From Misgurnus anguillicaudatus (Eukaryota; Chordata; Actinopteri; Cypriniformes; Cobitidae): a DNA stretch of 64,000 nucleotides. Below are positions 34,765-46,638 of the stretch, in pieces. The notes beneath the pieces were generated by a model. That model worked only from the letters and a program-made list of their open reading frames with translations, was not told where the DNA came from and searched no databases. Each line of letters opens with the position of its first letter. Positions within the stretch are counted from its first letter, which is position 1. The stretch is from the NCBI RefSeq assembly GCF_027580225.2, contig NC_073361.2:17741001-17805000 (forward strand), written 5' to 3'. The position numbers were made by a program, and so were the translations under genes.

Positions 34765-36168
34765 GTTTGTACCCCTAAAATGTAAACAAATTTTTTCCTT
34801 TTCCTTATCTGTCCCCAGCGACAGAAAATGTAAATTTTTGTACTTCTTTCTGACAGTCTGCCATTTAACCACAATCATATGGTCTTATATTGACATTTTC
34901 ATTTATTTTCTGATTTCGCATACAAAAAAGTTGCTTTGTCTTAATGTTTGTCGTTATTGAGGACACGTGCATTATGCGCTCATGAATTAATCCATGCAAG
35001 ATGTTCTGTTAGTGAGGACTTTCTGCTATATGAAAGAGGGATATTTAGCCCAAATTTGTTTTGATGTGTTGTTTACAGCACGGATGATTCCTCTGTTCAT
35101 AACAAAACTCACATGACGCTGGTTATTGGATGATGGGCATGAAAACAAGCAGCACTGGCTCTTTGTTCAGCGCTGGAAAATGAAAAGTTTCGTGCCAGAG
35201 ATGCTCCAAGACTGCTGGCTCACTGATGTCCCAAACCCCATGCCAACCAAGTCTAATACATACTGACACGATTAATCTTGTCTCTTTTAATTATACATTG
35301 AAAACAGGACAACAAAGTCACTCAAGGTCAGTAGCTTTAACTCGCTGCTGTGTTCAACTTAAAGTATTGCGGGGCAGAGGCAATATTTGCCTGCCGCAGT
35401 GATTTATTGTCATGTGTTGAATTAATATTTTTACATAAATTACAGGGAAGGTTTGGCCAAATGGAAAATTGTCACCCCAGCAGGGGTTTTTCTAACTTAT
35501 GTCAGGGCTCATGGTGTTATCATACGCTTTTTAAATTAGCTCCACTAATGACACAGTGCTAATATTTATAAGTCTTCAGCTCTGTAGCGTAACATGAAGA
35601 TAAAACCATGCATGTTGTTTGTGGCATGTTATGTGTTACCTGACATGGATGCTTTATTTAAGGCTGATATTTTAAGCTGTGTAAATTGCAGAGCTGCCTG
35701 GCACCTGAGCTCATGACTTTACCCATGCGTGTATTTGCCTGTCTCGGCGTCTGCGGATGTGTGCCATGTTAATCCATTGTCTGGCTCATCAACAGAGCCT
35801 CGGATAATCAGAGGCCCCCAGTTTCTTGTTACCACCGGAAAATCCTTTGTTCCACTACATTAATTGAACAAGATTTCCATTTTAATTGAATTGCAATACC
35901 CATCTGCCTGTACTTAAAGGTGGCAGGTGTGCAAAGTTAAAATCTCATTCGCAAAGTCTGGCAGAGGTTACATGCAGTCAGTCGGACTGCCATTAGCCAT
36001 GTTGAGTAGAAATTTTTATGGCCTGAACTGTTGCTCTGGAGAATTCACTTTGCGCCTTTAGGCTGGATGTATGGTCGGATCCATTGCGAAAACCGTCTGT
36101 GATAGAGAATGTATCACAGTTCATTCGAACACTATGCTTGACTTCTATGAAGCCGTGTTTGAGCTGGT
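34765..36168. other. Family A fragment, then no gene recognised
   Basis: 34765-34860 keeps the right part of a family A MITE (ending TTTCTGACAG). From 34861 to 36168 I see no exon or definable repeat; the sequence looks single-copy and could hold conserved non-coding elements, which cannot be judged without alignment. Confidence 0.4.
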
Positions 36169-36896
36169 AAAGGAGTAGTCTACTCATTTTCAATATTAAA
36201 ATATGTTATTACCTTAACTAAGAATTGTTGATACATCCCTCTATCATCTGTGTGCGTGCACGTAAGCGCTGGAGCGCGCTGCGACGCTTCGATAGCATTT
36301 AGCTTAGCCCCATTCATTCAATGGTACCATTTAGAGATAAAGCTAGAAGCGACCAAACACATCAACGTCCCTCCCATCCAAGACGAGCAGCCACACGAGC
36401 AAGTTTGGTGGTACAAAACAAAACGTAGCGCCTTTCCAAGCGGACTCAAAAGAGGAACCATATTTTATGGCGTAATAGCACTTTTGGGAGTACTTCGACT
36501 CGGCGCAGTAACACCCTCCCTCTCCCATTATGAGAGTGAGAAGGGGAGCGGACTTTTCAGGCGAGTCGAAGCACTCCCAAAAGTGCCACCACGCCACACA
36601 ATATAGCTCCTCCCTTAAATCCGCTTAGAAAAGCGCTACGTTTTATTTTGTACCACCAAACTTGCTCGTATAACTACTCGTCTTAAATAGGAAAACGTTG
36701 ATGTGTTTGGTCACTTCTAACTTTATCTCTAAATGGTACCATTGAATGAATGGGGCCAAGCCAAACGCCATCGAAGCGCCGCAACGCGCCCCAGCGCTTA
36801 CGTGCACGCACAAAGATTGATAGAGGGATGTATCAACAATTCTTAGTTAAGGTAATAACATATTTTAATATTGAAAATGAGTAGACTATTCCTTTA
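36169..36896. mobile_element. Long palindromic element, 728 bp
   Basis: The left end TAAAGGAGTAGTCTACTC pairs with GAGTAGACTATTCCTTTA on the right. Further pairs include GATACATCCCTCTATCA, ATGGTACCATTTAGAGATAA and CGTAGCGCCTTTCC-type segments down to a central GAGAGT hairpin. Both open frames inside (36250-36606 +, 36343-36597 -) are products of the palindrome, not genes. Confidence 0.85.
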
Positions 36897-37241
36897 AAGT
36901 CGCCATGAAACGGAAGTAGCGATTACCTTATTTTCCCCGTGGTGACGTATATCCGAATGAAACGGCTGGATTTGAATTTGTCCATCGAGATCTGATTGGA
37001 TCGTTTGAAGTTGGGTCATGTTGCTAATTGCTAATCGCTGCGATCTTCTCCCAGACCCCGCCCACCTGCCATACCATATGACCGGAAGTGAGGAGAGATC
37101 GTTTTGAGGAGAGGAGGAGATTTGCATTTTTGATTATGATCACACACAAATTTTTTTTTAAATAATGAAGCTCACAGATAAGTCATTTGTTAATAATACC
37201 ACAATCATTTTTTTTTTCATTTCAATTTCATTGCGACTTTA
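36893..37241. mobile_element. MITE with AAAGTCGCCATGAAA ends
   Basis: TTTAAAGTCGCCATGAAACG at the left and TTTCATTGCGACTTTAA at the right are imperfect inverted repeats around about 350 bp. It abuts the previous palindrome. Confidence 0.6.
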
Positions 37242-37363
37242 AGCTATAATGATACTGTACTCAATCTTTTGCTATATTTATGGCGAGAACTGGCTATTCT
37301 ATATGCTAAAAGTTGGGCAAGGACAGTTGTTCATCTCCAATTCATTTTACATGCACATCTTTG

Positions 37364-37476
37364 TACCTGGAGTACCTGAAGGAAACCCACACAGACACAG
37401 GGAGAACATGCAAACTCCACAAAGACCTCCCGGGGCTCGAACCGGCCAACAGTGCTTCCCACTGGGCCACCCTCAC
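37364..37476 (-). mobile_element. DANA/Mermaid SINE head fragment
   Basis: On the minus strand the segment carries GTGGCCCAGTGGGAAGCACT, a B-box-like GGTTCGAGCCC, then GTGGAGTTTGCATGTTCTCC and GTGTGGGTTTCC. This is the tRNA-related head of the DANA SINE known from zebrafish. The tail modules are missing. Confidence 0.75.
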
Positions 37477-37716
37477 TGGTTTAATAACACAAAAGAAAAC
37501 ATTGGAGGTTCTTGTTTGGCTGGCAGATGTCCATGCTAACATCTCTCTGCTGTCTGTGTACTGCTGGGGAATTAAATGAGTCATTTTTCCAAATCCTTAT
37601 CTGAATATTAATTAATCCAGTCGATAAAAGTTTGGGCTGGCTGGCTGGTTCAACGATTGCTGTCAGTTTTATTTGAAATAAAAGCAGTGTAGAATTTTAC
37701 TGTTTTTAAACACTTA

Positions 37717-37860
37717 GGGGCGGTTTCCCGGACAGGTTGAGGTTAATCTAGGACTAGGCCTTATTAATATGAGTTCTTTTAAGAAGTTTTTACAAACATA
37801 TCCTTACAAAAAACAATACATGTGTGCATCTCAAGACAAGATATGGTGTTTTTAAAATAA
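37717..37860. mobile_element. Family F element, left half
   Basis: Starts GGGGCGGTTTCCCGGACAGG and continues through the family F central region (AAAAAACAATACATGTGTGC), but the expected right end is absent. A Tc1-like relic begins where it stops. Confidence 0.7.
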
Positions 37861-38640
37861 AGCAGCTCAAACATGCATTTATTCTGGGACGAAGCTCCCG
37901 TTCCACCACATTGAGATCTGGTGACTGTGGGGGCCATTTCAGTACAGTGAACTCATTGTCATGTTCAAGAAACCAATTTGAAATGATTTGAGCTTTGTGA
38001 AATGGTGCATTATCCTGCTGGAAGTAGTCATCAGAGGATGGGTACATGGTGGTCATAAAGGGATGGACATGGTCAGAAACAATGCTCAGGTAGGCTGTGG
38101 CATTCAAACGATGCCCAATTGGCACTAAGGGGCCTAAAGTGTGCTAAGAAAACATCCCCCACACCATTACACCAGCACCACAGCCTGCACAGTGGTAACA
38201 AGGCATGATGGATCCATGTTCTCATTCTGTTTACGCCAAATTCAACAGAAATTGAGACTCTTCAGACCAGTCAACATTTTTCCAGTCTTCAACTGTCCAA
38301 TTTTGGTGAGCTTGTGCAAATTGCAGCCTCTTTTTCCTATTTGTAGTGGAGATGAGTGGTACCCGGTGGGGTCTTCCCTGTTGTAGCCCATCCACCTCAA
38401 GGTTGTGCGTGTTGTGGCTTCACAAATGCTTTGCTGCATACCTCGGTTGTAACGAGTGGTTATTTCAGTCAAAGTTGCTCTTCTATCAGCTTGAATCAGT
38501 CGGCCCATTCTCCTCTGATCTCTACCATCAACAAGGCATTTTCGCCCACAGGACTGCCGCATATACTGGATGTTTTTTCCTTTTCACGCCATTCTTTGTA
38601 AACCCTAGAAATGGTTGTGCGTGAAAATCCCAGTAACTGA
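37861..38640 (-). pseudogene. Tc1/mariner transposase relic
   Basis: On the minus strand, the 38562-38242 frame resembles the N-terminal half of a Tc1 transposase (GRKCLVDGRDQRRMGRLIQ, TEITTRYNRG). A later frame at 38125-37865 has the C-terminal hallmarks DDYFQQDNAPFHKA and KWPPQSPDLNVVE of the DDE catalytic core. The two lie in different frames, so the gene is frameshifted, and the ends and terminal repeats are not seen. It is dead. Confidence in the family is high. Confidence 0.85.
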
Positions 38641-40085
38641 GCAGATACTCAGACCGGCCCATCTGGCACCGCTCGATGCGAAGTTCGTCACAACATGTCT
38701 GTGGTTCCTTTTTTCAAAATATGTGTTCTGTGCATCGAGAGATCCTGTGTGCATCACGTGTCTTGTCAAAATAAGTGCCTGCTGCAGACGCAGCTAAAGG
38801 GTTTATGATAAAAGAGACGCTCACCTTTGCCAGATACTCGCAGAATCTCATGCGTAATCAGAGTTTACTGTTAAGGAAGTGTCTTGCGTGTATTTTGGGA
38901 ACGTGAGTGTCTCTTTTATCATACATGGTTTTGACACGTGAACACATGAACACTTACTTTTTCAAGTTGAACCAACAAATCTTTTTTTACTGTGTTCAAA
39001 ATTATGTAAAAGAATTAACTAAAAAAAACTTTAACATTTGAAGAACCTTTCTGTTTCACAAAAGGTTTTTTATGGTTAAAAGGTTCTTTAGATTATAAAA
39101 ACATAAATAAGAAATGATTATTTTAATGACCTATGGCTGAATGTTTTTTTGAAAAACCCAAAAACCTAAGCACCATTATTTATATAGAGTAAAGAAACCC
39201 AATTTTGTCCAGTGCCATGTGCATTATTTTCAAGATGACACCTTCAAAACAAGGCTTGAAATGAACAGCCGATGAAAATGAGAACGCGACATTAACCTTC
39301 AATAACAAGGAAAGCGATTGTAGCGTGTTGTCATTTTGAAAGATGCTGTTTTTGCTCTTGAAGCCATTGTGGCATAGCTGATAGAAATTAATTAAGTGAT
39401 AATGTGGTTGTTCATTCAACAGCATTCAGCGAACGAAAGTAAAACGTACGTGAGAGGAAAAGAAAAATGGACGTCTGAGATTACGCAGGCGTTTAATTAA
39501 AATTCCTAATGAAGAGTTAGACATGAGAAAATGTCTCGAGAAACAAATCAGGTTACCTTTTTGTAAATGTTATTTTTGTTTCAGAACTTCAAGATGCTGT
39601 TTATTCTCAACTCCATTCATCCCTATATCACAAATGCAATTTTTGATAAATGCAACCTCAAAAACAGACCCCATCACAATGCTCATGATCAAACCAGAGA
39701 AAACCAAACCAAAGCAGAAGATATCTTATCCTTTGAAAATCACTTTGCGGAACGGATTCTTCAGTTGCATGAAAAGGCAACATTACTCTTATTTCTTTCA
39801 CTGGAGTGAGACAATGTGCTTTATTCTATTACAAGCTAAATTCAATCCCATGCTTCACTGCTGACAGGCATAGGGCACATGATAGAATACTAGTGTGGCT
39901 TGCAGTGTTGACACAAATCCTCTGATCCTAGATATTAGAGATGATTTGGGAAAATCTTTCTTTCACCTGAAACCGGTATCTGCACTAGCACAGCAATACA
40001 ATAAGTGTATTGCGGCAGAATCTGTTGTGTCTTTCTTAGTATTGGTATGATGCATTTAATCCACATATCTGATTCATGTGCTCCT
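38641..40085. other. No gene; minor inverted repeat
   Basis: A short hairpin-type repeat pairs TTATGATAAAAGAGACGCTC (about 38806) with GTGTCTCTTTTATCATA (about 38910). The stretch 39030-39100 has GAACC/GGTTC units like those of the 40086 element. Nothing else was recognised. Confidence 0.4.
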
Positions 40086-40371
40086 ACACTCTAAAAACAA
40101 ACGGTGCTATATAGCACCAAAAGTGGTTCTTTGCTCGTAATCATAGAAGAACCGTTTTTAGTGCCATATAGCACCGGTGAGGCACCGGTGTAGAGCCAGA
40201 TGGTGCTATGTAGAACCAAATGTGGTGCTATAGTGGTTCTGTATGGCCCCTATGTGGTTCTGCACAGGTGCTTCACCGGTGCTGTATGGCACTGGGAACG
40301 GTTCTTCTATGGTTGCGATTCAAATCAACAGTTTTGGTTCTATATAGCACCGTTTGTTTTTTTAGAGTGTA
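40086..40371. mobile_element. Palindromic MITE with ACACTCTAAAAA ends
   Basis: ACACTCTAAAAACAAACGG and its near-complement (CCGTTTGTTTTTTTAGAGTGT) bound a palindrome rich in GGTGCTATATAGCACC and GGTTCT units. Confidence 0.85.
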
Positions 40372-41365
40372 CAATGTCACAAAAATGGTCCCTAGCTGAC
40401 ACTTTGTACCTAAAGTGTTCATATTGGTACCAAATAATGCATATTATAGTGCCTCAAAGGTACATTTGGTACACATCTGTACCTAAATGATACATATTAG
40501 GGTGATTCTCACGAAATACAGACTTAAAAGGTGTCCAGCATCAGATTTTTTTTAAAAGCCATTGAAGCCATTTTTTTTGCACATTTAAGATTAAGGTCTG
40601 AACTTACTATTATTTTTAGAGGATTTAAAAAATATTTCTTATAGAATTATTAAAATTTTTTAGATTATCATTATAAAAAATAATCATTACCGCAACATGA
40701 TATTACATTAAACATATGAATTTACAAACTCATGTTTCGGTAATGAACTAAAAAGTTGTCTAGGTACTGTGACAAACAAAATTTTAACTTTTATCTGGAG
40801 AGAAAAAATAAGAACTGCTTACCTGGTAGCCACTTTGAGTGTCACAATCAATTATGTCCCTTCCAACAATTTTTTTTTTTTTAATTGTTAGTTCTTTGAG
40901 GGATTAAACAATGATTGAAATTTGTTGCGGAGGATGAGAAAATTTTTCTTGGACACAATTATATTTCTTATTATTGTCTTTACATTAACCAATGATCACC
41001 AAATACCACATGTTTCTTTACTGTAAATGTTTATAGTATAACATGCACTGAAGCTTTTTATTTTTTAGATTTTTTAATTTTAAATATTTCCATGTCAAAG
41101 AACCAAAATCCAGTCATGGACATGTTGCAGTAATGAACATTTTCCCCTTAAATGTGGAAAAAAATTGGTTTGTATGATGTCATTTGAAATCATGTGCAAA
41201 AAACTACATGAAGAGATGTTTGTAACTGTATGCTTCTTATTTTGATAGCATTTACTTTTTTTTATCAAAATGTTTCATGACACCTCAAGTCTAATTTCGC
41301 AAGAATTACCCACTAGGCCCTTTAAAGGTTGAAGCCTGCGACCATTTTTTTCTGACAGTAACTTT
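40372..41365. mobile_element. Family A MITE split by another element
   Basis: Left part 40372-40499 and right part 41312-41365 together make a family A copy: it breaks off at TACATATTAG and resumes at CTAGGCCCTTTAAAGG, ending TTTTTTCTGACAG. The gap is filled by the 40500-41311 element. Confidence 0.7.
40500..41311. mobile_element. Inserted element with GGGTGATTCTC ends
   Basis: Imperfect inverted ends: GGGTGATTCTCACGAAAT on the left and ATTTCGCAAGAATTACCC on the right, with GACTTAAAAGGTGTC pairing with GACACCTCAAGTC just inside. About 812 bp, AT-rich, no transposase recognised. Confidence 0.7.
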
Positions 41366-42440
41366 TCTGAGATCATCCTGAAGGTACAAACTTCGTAACA
41401 TCAGTACCAAAGCATACTGAAGAGGTCTTCAGTCTATCTGCTATGTTGTATTTTCAACAGCACATGCAGTCAATATTATGACAGGCTCAGACAAGTGAAG
41501 GCAGACACTGAGAGAAGATTACTAGTTGCAACAGCCGACCTGAAAACAGTCTTAGAAAAAACAAAAACTTCTAACCAGCCCCGTTGCTCTTTTTGCCTGA
41601 CCCCTGCCTATCACGGCGAGTAATTAAAATGTATTAACTTGTCTGGTGTGTGCCTAAAACTAATTACCCCAATGTAAACTTGCTTGTTAACAAAGTTTCC
41701 ATGTGTGGGTTTTTGGACAGCTTGTTAAGATGCAGTGGCCTCTGCTATAGAGACATGAGAGTTGATGAATGTTTACCTGCACTGAGGTGGGCAATTCTTA
41801 ATTTAAAACCCCATTTATTTGCAACATTTCCATTAGCAAAACTGTGAGGGCATGATCAAAGTCGCTGAAATGATGATTATAAATGTGTTGGTTTAGGAAG
41901 GATACACAGGGTATAGGCTATCTACAGTAAAAATAAAGTTTAAGAACAAACATTTGGTAGTTTGAAACATAATGTTGCAATGAAATTCACTTTTCTTCTG
42001 TGAATCAATGTGTATTAGGAAGAATGTGATTTAAATAAAGCAAAAAATTGTATTGAATGCACCAGTCTGAATGGTCATTATCTTAAATTGCTTAGTGCAC
42101 AAGTAAATGACCTGTAATTGTCATAATGACAAGCTTTAGTCTATTTGGGTTTGAGGTGAGAAGGTTGTGATTTGGGGTTGTGACATTATAACCTTCACTG
42201 AAAAGCCTCTGTGTGCCATAGAGGGAAACGTGAAACGTGAGATCACCACATCGCTTCATCTCCACAGAAGAAAAAATAGCAACTGATCTGAGCTGAAATA
42301 TACTTGATGTAATATTGGTTTATCTCTCTTCAGCATTCGTTTATGGAACGTGTTGAACATTTGTATTATGTGCCTTGCAGTTAGCTTAAAATAATAATGA
42401 AATAAAATAATCATTGTTAATTTCCTTAGAAATCCAAGCC
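41366..42440. other. No gene recognised
   Basis: No exon or definable repeat seen. The open frame at 41650-41847 has no recognisable domain. Confidence 0.4.
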
Positions 42441-42729
42441 TTAAAGACATACTTCACCCAAATATTAAAATTACCACATGATTTATTTACCCTTAAGCCA
42501 TCCGAGATACATATGTCAATCATCTTTCAGACGAGCACATTTTGAGTTATTTTAGTAAATGTCCTTGCTCTTCCAAGCTTTATAATGGTAGAAAACAGGG
42601 ATCAGGGAACAACTTCTGACTTTAAACCCCCCAAAAGTGCATTCATCCTTCACAGATGTAATAGGGCTGTCACCAGGGCAGGACTTAACAGGGTGGAGGC
42701 CCCTGGGCTTGAATACATTTTGGGCCCTA

Positions 42730-42920
42730 CACTATCAGAACAAAAGGTACAAAAGCTGTCACTGGGACGGTACCCTTTAAATGGGTCCTAATATTTACTA
42801 TTTAGGTACAGATATAGGTACATTTGTACCCATTATATGCACTCTTTAGGTACAAAGGTGTACTATTTGAAAGGGCACCACCCCAGTGACAGCTTGTGTA
42901 AATTATCTTCTGAGAGTGCA
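42730..42920. mobile_element. Family A MITE copy inside element K
   Basis: CACTATCAGAACAAAAGGTAC at the left and CTTCTGAGAGTG at the right, with the GTCACTGGGACGGTACC / GCACCACCCCAGTGACAG pair internally. Confidence 0.8.
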
Positions 42921-42969
42921 CATACAGTAAACAACCTAAATAAAAAAATATATCATAGAACTACATTTT

Positions 42970-43199
42970 AGGGAAGTTTCCCGACAGGGTTTGGATTAAT
43001 CTAGCACTAGGCCTATTGCTATAGGTTATATTAGGGCATTCAAGTCGTTTTTACAAACAAACCTTACAAAAAACATTACTGGTGTGCGTCTTGAGACAAT
43101 GTTAAGATATATCAGTGCAAGATGTGTTTAAATTAAGATAGATCAAACATGCATTTTAGTATTGGACTAGGATAAGACCTGACTAGGAAACTGCCCCTA
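42970..43199. mobile_element. Family F copy inside element K
   Basis: GGGAAGTTTCCCGACAGGG on the left and ACTAGGAAACTGCCCC on the right, with the family F centre ACAAACCTTACAAAAAACAT. Confidence 0.7.
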
Positions 43200-43602
43200 T
43201 ATCTCTATAGCAGAAAATAAGCCCAGTCTAAAATTAAATCATGTATTTTAGGGATGTCACAAATCCAAATTAATCATCCACATTAAAAAATACCCCATAA
43301 CATTATTTAAAATCGTTGTGTTAGACTTAGCTTAAGAAGAGAATGATATGTTTTGATTAACATTCACCTTATTACACACCATATAAAGTTATAAACATAA
43401 TCAACAAGGGTATTTTGTGCATATAGCCTAAGTGGTGCAGTGAAAAGAAAAGATTTTAGGATGTTATTTAATAATTATGACAAGACCATCATGTAATATT
43501 AGACACCAAAAATGATCATTCATTAATTTTTGCGTCTGATATGAACGTAATACATTAAAACCTTGAACGTAGATATAAAAATGAACACTTTTCAGAAGTT
43601 TA

Positions 43603-43609
43603 AACTGTG

Positions 43610-43664
<55 letters not shown>

Positions 43665-43672
43665 GTGATTCT
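43603..43672. repeat. Poly(A) tract between 12-bp direct repeats
   Basis: About 48 consecutive A (43615-43662) lie between two identical AACTGTGATTCT copies (43603-43614 and 43661-43672, the second overlapping the A run by two bases). Confidence 0.9.
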
Positions 43673-43969
43673 GTTAAGCACAAGCAAACATGCTGAAAGA
43701 GAAACTACAGGTAGGCTAGCTAGTGGATTATATCAAAAACCATCAGGACATCAACATGGCCATAATTTAGTGAATCCTCACCTCCAGATGAAGTAATAAA
43801 CTGGACTGATGATTTAAATGTTGACATAGTCATATCTGCGTGGTTAACTCTCCGGATTTTGTTATGTTTCGTAGCTCTGCTCCACTCGTTCACAGTTTGG
43901 TTACAGTGTCGTGTGAGCTGCAGACTGCGAGCAGATTGGATTTCATTTGGCGCTACGCAGACCGCTTGG

Positions 43970-44175
43970 TGATGATGTCAAAGTACCGCGAGAGCGATTA
44001 GAAAGCAGAGTTCTCCGTGTGATTTCTCGAATCGCTCTCGCGGTACTCTGATGTCATTTTTTTGAATGTTGTTGAACCACATGAATACCCCCGTCTGCTT
44101 TAAAGTCATTTTTGCGCCGTGATAATTTAAGTTAATATAATGATCGGATCGCGAAGTGCCGCATGAAGTCAAATG
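43970..44175. mobile_element. E-like inverted repeat inside element K
   Basis: GATGTCAAAGTACCGCGAGAGCG pairs with CGCTCTCGCGGTACTCTGATG about 60 bp on. CGCATGAAGTCAAATG at 44162 parallels the end of element E at 34110. Confidence 0.6.
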
Positions 44176-44728
44176 TACCAAATACCAAATAGCCGAGTGT
44201 ATATGAGGTTCAACCCGCCAAAGTAGCAAGTGGAGCATGCGAATGGTGAGTGATTCAGATGTCAATTTATGAATGAAAGTGTCAAAGGTTTGTCACACAC
44301 TGTTAAGTATTTTCACGCTTTTTTAAATGGGTATACGGAAATCCTTGACCTTTCCTAGTGGGTATACTGCGTATACCTGCTGCGTATCACGTTAGATTAC
44401 AAACAAACAAGAAAAAACAGAGTTACAAGACCTACTCTAGTAATCTTTCATACGGAGCGCTTCATTTTCGCGTTGCTCTTTCTCGTTATTTGTAAAGCTC
44501 ATTTATGACTCTCATTTCGCGTTATCGCGTATTCGCTATTATACTAGCATCTATGGGTTTCAAAAGCAGTACACTCAGCGCGTCATATTCAGCACCAAGA
44601 TGACTGACATATATTAACGAATTAAATGCAGCACCAACCAATAGGCTGTAAAATAAAAAATGAAAACGACTGAACAAATCAAACGAACGCAAGCCGGCAC
44701 GGAGGCCCCTATTGGCCAGGGCCCCTGG

Positions 44729-46060
44729 CAGGCCCGGAGTGGGTAATCGGGAGAACCGGGAGGATTCCCGGTGGGCCGCTTCACTTTTGGGCCGGTCGAG
44801 TTTTTTTTTTTTTTTTACATTTGTCACGTTAGTCTGTCTTCTCTTTAATGACACTTCACACGTTTCGCAGCGCGCAGCCTCTGCATGGGTTGTACCATGT
44901 GAAGGAGTTTTCCCCTCCCCTCCCATAGAGTTGGTTCGGTCCATAGCACGTCTATTCCAAAACTTTTCTCCGGTAGGCTGGGCCGGGCCGGGCCGGCGCT
45001 ACCGTAAAAAAACGCGTCTGAGAGGAGGAGGGCGTAAAAAAACAGGTTGAAGAATAAAACCATTGTAGGAGGATGCTGCCAAACTTACAGATTATTTTCA
45101 AGAGGACAAACAAAAGTGACAACAGGTAACTTAAAGAGAAATAAGCCTAGTAATGGTTAGCATTAGCAACTTAATTATTCGGCTAATACCGTTTTCAAAC
45201 TATTTACAAGCCAACATTTTTTTTGTTAAAATATCAGCCTTTAGTGTATACATGCGATTCATAGACTTTGCAAATATTATGCAAGCAGTTTCTGAGCAGC
45301 AGATAAGACAGTTCCCAGCTAAAAACGAGGAGGCAATGAGTAAACAATATGAATTAAAGTTATTTAACCCTCAGGTTGTGTTCAGAACCATATAAGTTAA
45401 CACCTTTTGTGTTCCCAGTCAAAAATGAGCAGCCTAAAAAAGCTTATAAATCACTTTTTATGCTATATATTTACCCAATATTGGATTCAATATTTTTGTC
45501 AAATTGTTTTCTTTTTAAATTAGGACTGGGTTTAATATTTCTAATTGCACCTGATTAATCATAGGCCTCATAGCATTAGCAATGCTAATAATGTATCAAC
45601 CTTTTCTTTGTGGAATAGACTCTAAACAGGGCTGGGTTATTTTTGACCCATAATGGGTAAATATTGGACAGAACACGCTGCTGGGTTAAAATTGACCCAA
45701 TGCTGGGTTGTTTTAACCCAACTGTTGGGTTATTATAATCCATGGTTGCATAACAACAGCCCAGCATTGGGTTATTTTTGGCCCAGCGTTTATTCTGTCC
45801 GGTATTTGCCCATTATGGGTCAAAAATAACCCAGAGTGTAGAGGAATATTTTTGTTAACTTCTTATCTTAAGTGAAATATTATTTAACTTTTACCTTATT
45901 TGTTGAACCATGATATAAATAAAAACTATCGTAAGAGCTGAACTGTTGCTTTATTTATCCAATTTGAAAAAAGTGCTAATTTGGAATAACACTATGGAAA
46001 AAGTGGGCCGGTCTTGGGCCTGAAACTCCCGGGCTGAAAAGTGGCCCCACTCCGGCCCTG
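44729..46060. mobile_element. hAT-type element J with 8-bp target duplication
   Basis: Ends CAGGCCCGGAGTGGG and CCCACTCCGGCCCTG are inverted repeats. The flanks are identical 8-bp copies of GCCCCTGG (44721-44728 and 46061-46068), placing J inside element K near its right end. 1,332 bp with no intact transposase; the open frames on either strand at 44522-45063 cross the element edge and are not genes. Confidence 0.85.
45620..45840. mobile_element. Palindromic element H inside element J
   Basis: GGGCTGGGTTATTTTTGACCC on the left is inverted on the right (GGGTCAAAAATAACCC). ATAATGGGTAAATATTGGACAG pairs with CTGTCCGGTATTTGCCCATTAT. AACCCA/TGGGTT units fill the centre. Confidence 0.85.
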
Positions 46061-46241
46061 GCCCCTGGGCTCAAGCCCACTCAAGCCCAATGGTAAGTCC
46101 GGCCATGGCTGTCACAATGATTAAATAATCATCTCATTGCGATTGTTTGACCTCATTGCGATGATTTCAGATCACCGCAATGATTGCACATCTCTTTTAA
46201 AAACACAAGGGGGAGCTGTAGCGCGTGTATAAGCGAGACGG

Positions 46242-46638
46242 TAGCCGTTTCCCAATGTCAAGGAAGGATCCTCGGAAGCTGGAATTTCGAGGATGCTACG
46301 TCATCGACGTCCGTCGAAGGACTGTTCCAATGTCGAGGATCCTCGAAATTTCAGCCAAGGACTGAGTCCTTCGTTCGACAAATATCCCATATACAGGAAA
46401 GGATGCAAATTTGTATCCTTCGCGCTCTTCACGCGCTGAAATCACCCACAATCCTCTGCGCGCAGCACCGAAAGCACACCTTTCAATCACGTAATGACGT
46501 AATGACGTGCACTTGCTAGCCTGTTCCATTTAACGTGTTCTCCGAATGCTTAAAAGGAGCCTCGCCTCGCCTCTGAAGGAAGTGACTTGTAAGGACTAGT
46601 CCTGCCAAGGAAGTATCCTTGACATTGAGAAACGGCTA
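46242..46638. mobile_element. Inserted element N, TAGCCGTTTCCCAATGTCAAGG ends
   Basis: TAGCCGTTTCCCAATGTCAA at the left and TTGACATTGAGAAACGGCTA at the right are near-exact inverted repeats around about 400 bp. The interior repeats AAGGATCCTCG-type motifs. It lies inside element I. Confidence 0.8.

Larger units (their letters stand above)
42674..46107. mobile_element. hAT-type element K with 8-bp target duplication
   Basis: Ends CAGGGCAGGACTTA and TAAGTCCGGCCATG are imperfect inverted repeats. The flanking 8 bp GCTGTCAC occur identically at 42666-42673 and 46108-46115, exactly duplicating part of element I's end. It carries a family A copy, a family F copy, an E-like copy, a poly(A) tract and element J. 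No intact transposase was found. Confidence 0.85.

Noticed and set aside
36250..36606. Open frame of 118 codons (+) and its antisense partner
   Set aside because: Both lie inside the 728-bp palindromic element and encode no recognisable domain.
44522..45063. Open frames of 140, 112 and 72 codons on both strands
   Set aside because: They cross the left border of hAT-type element J and match no protein known to me.
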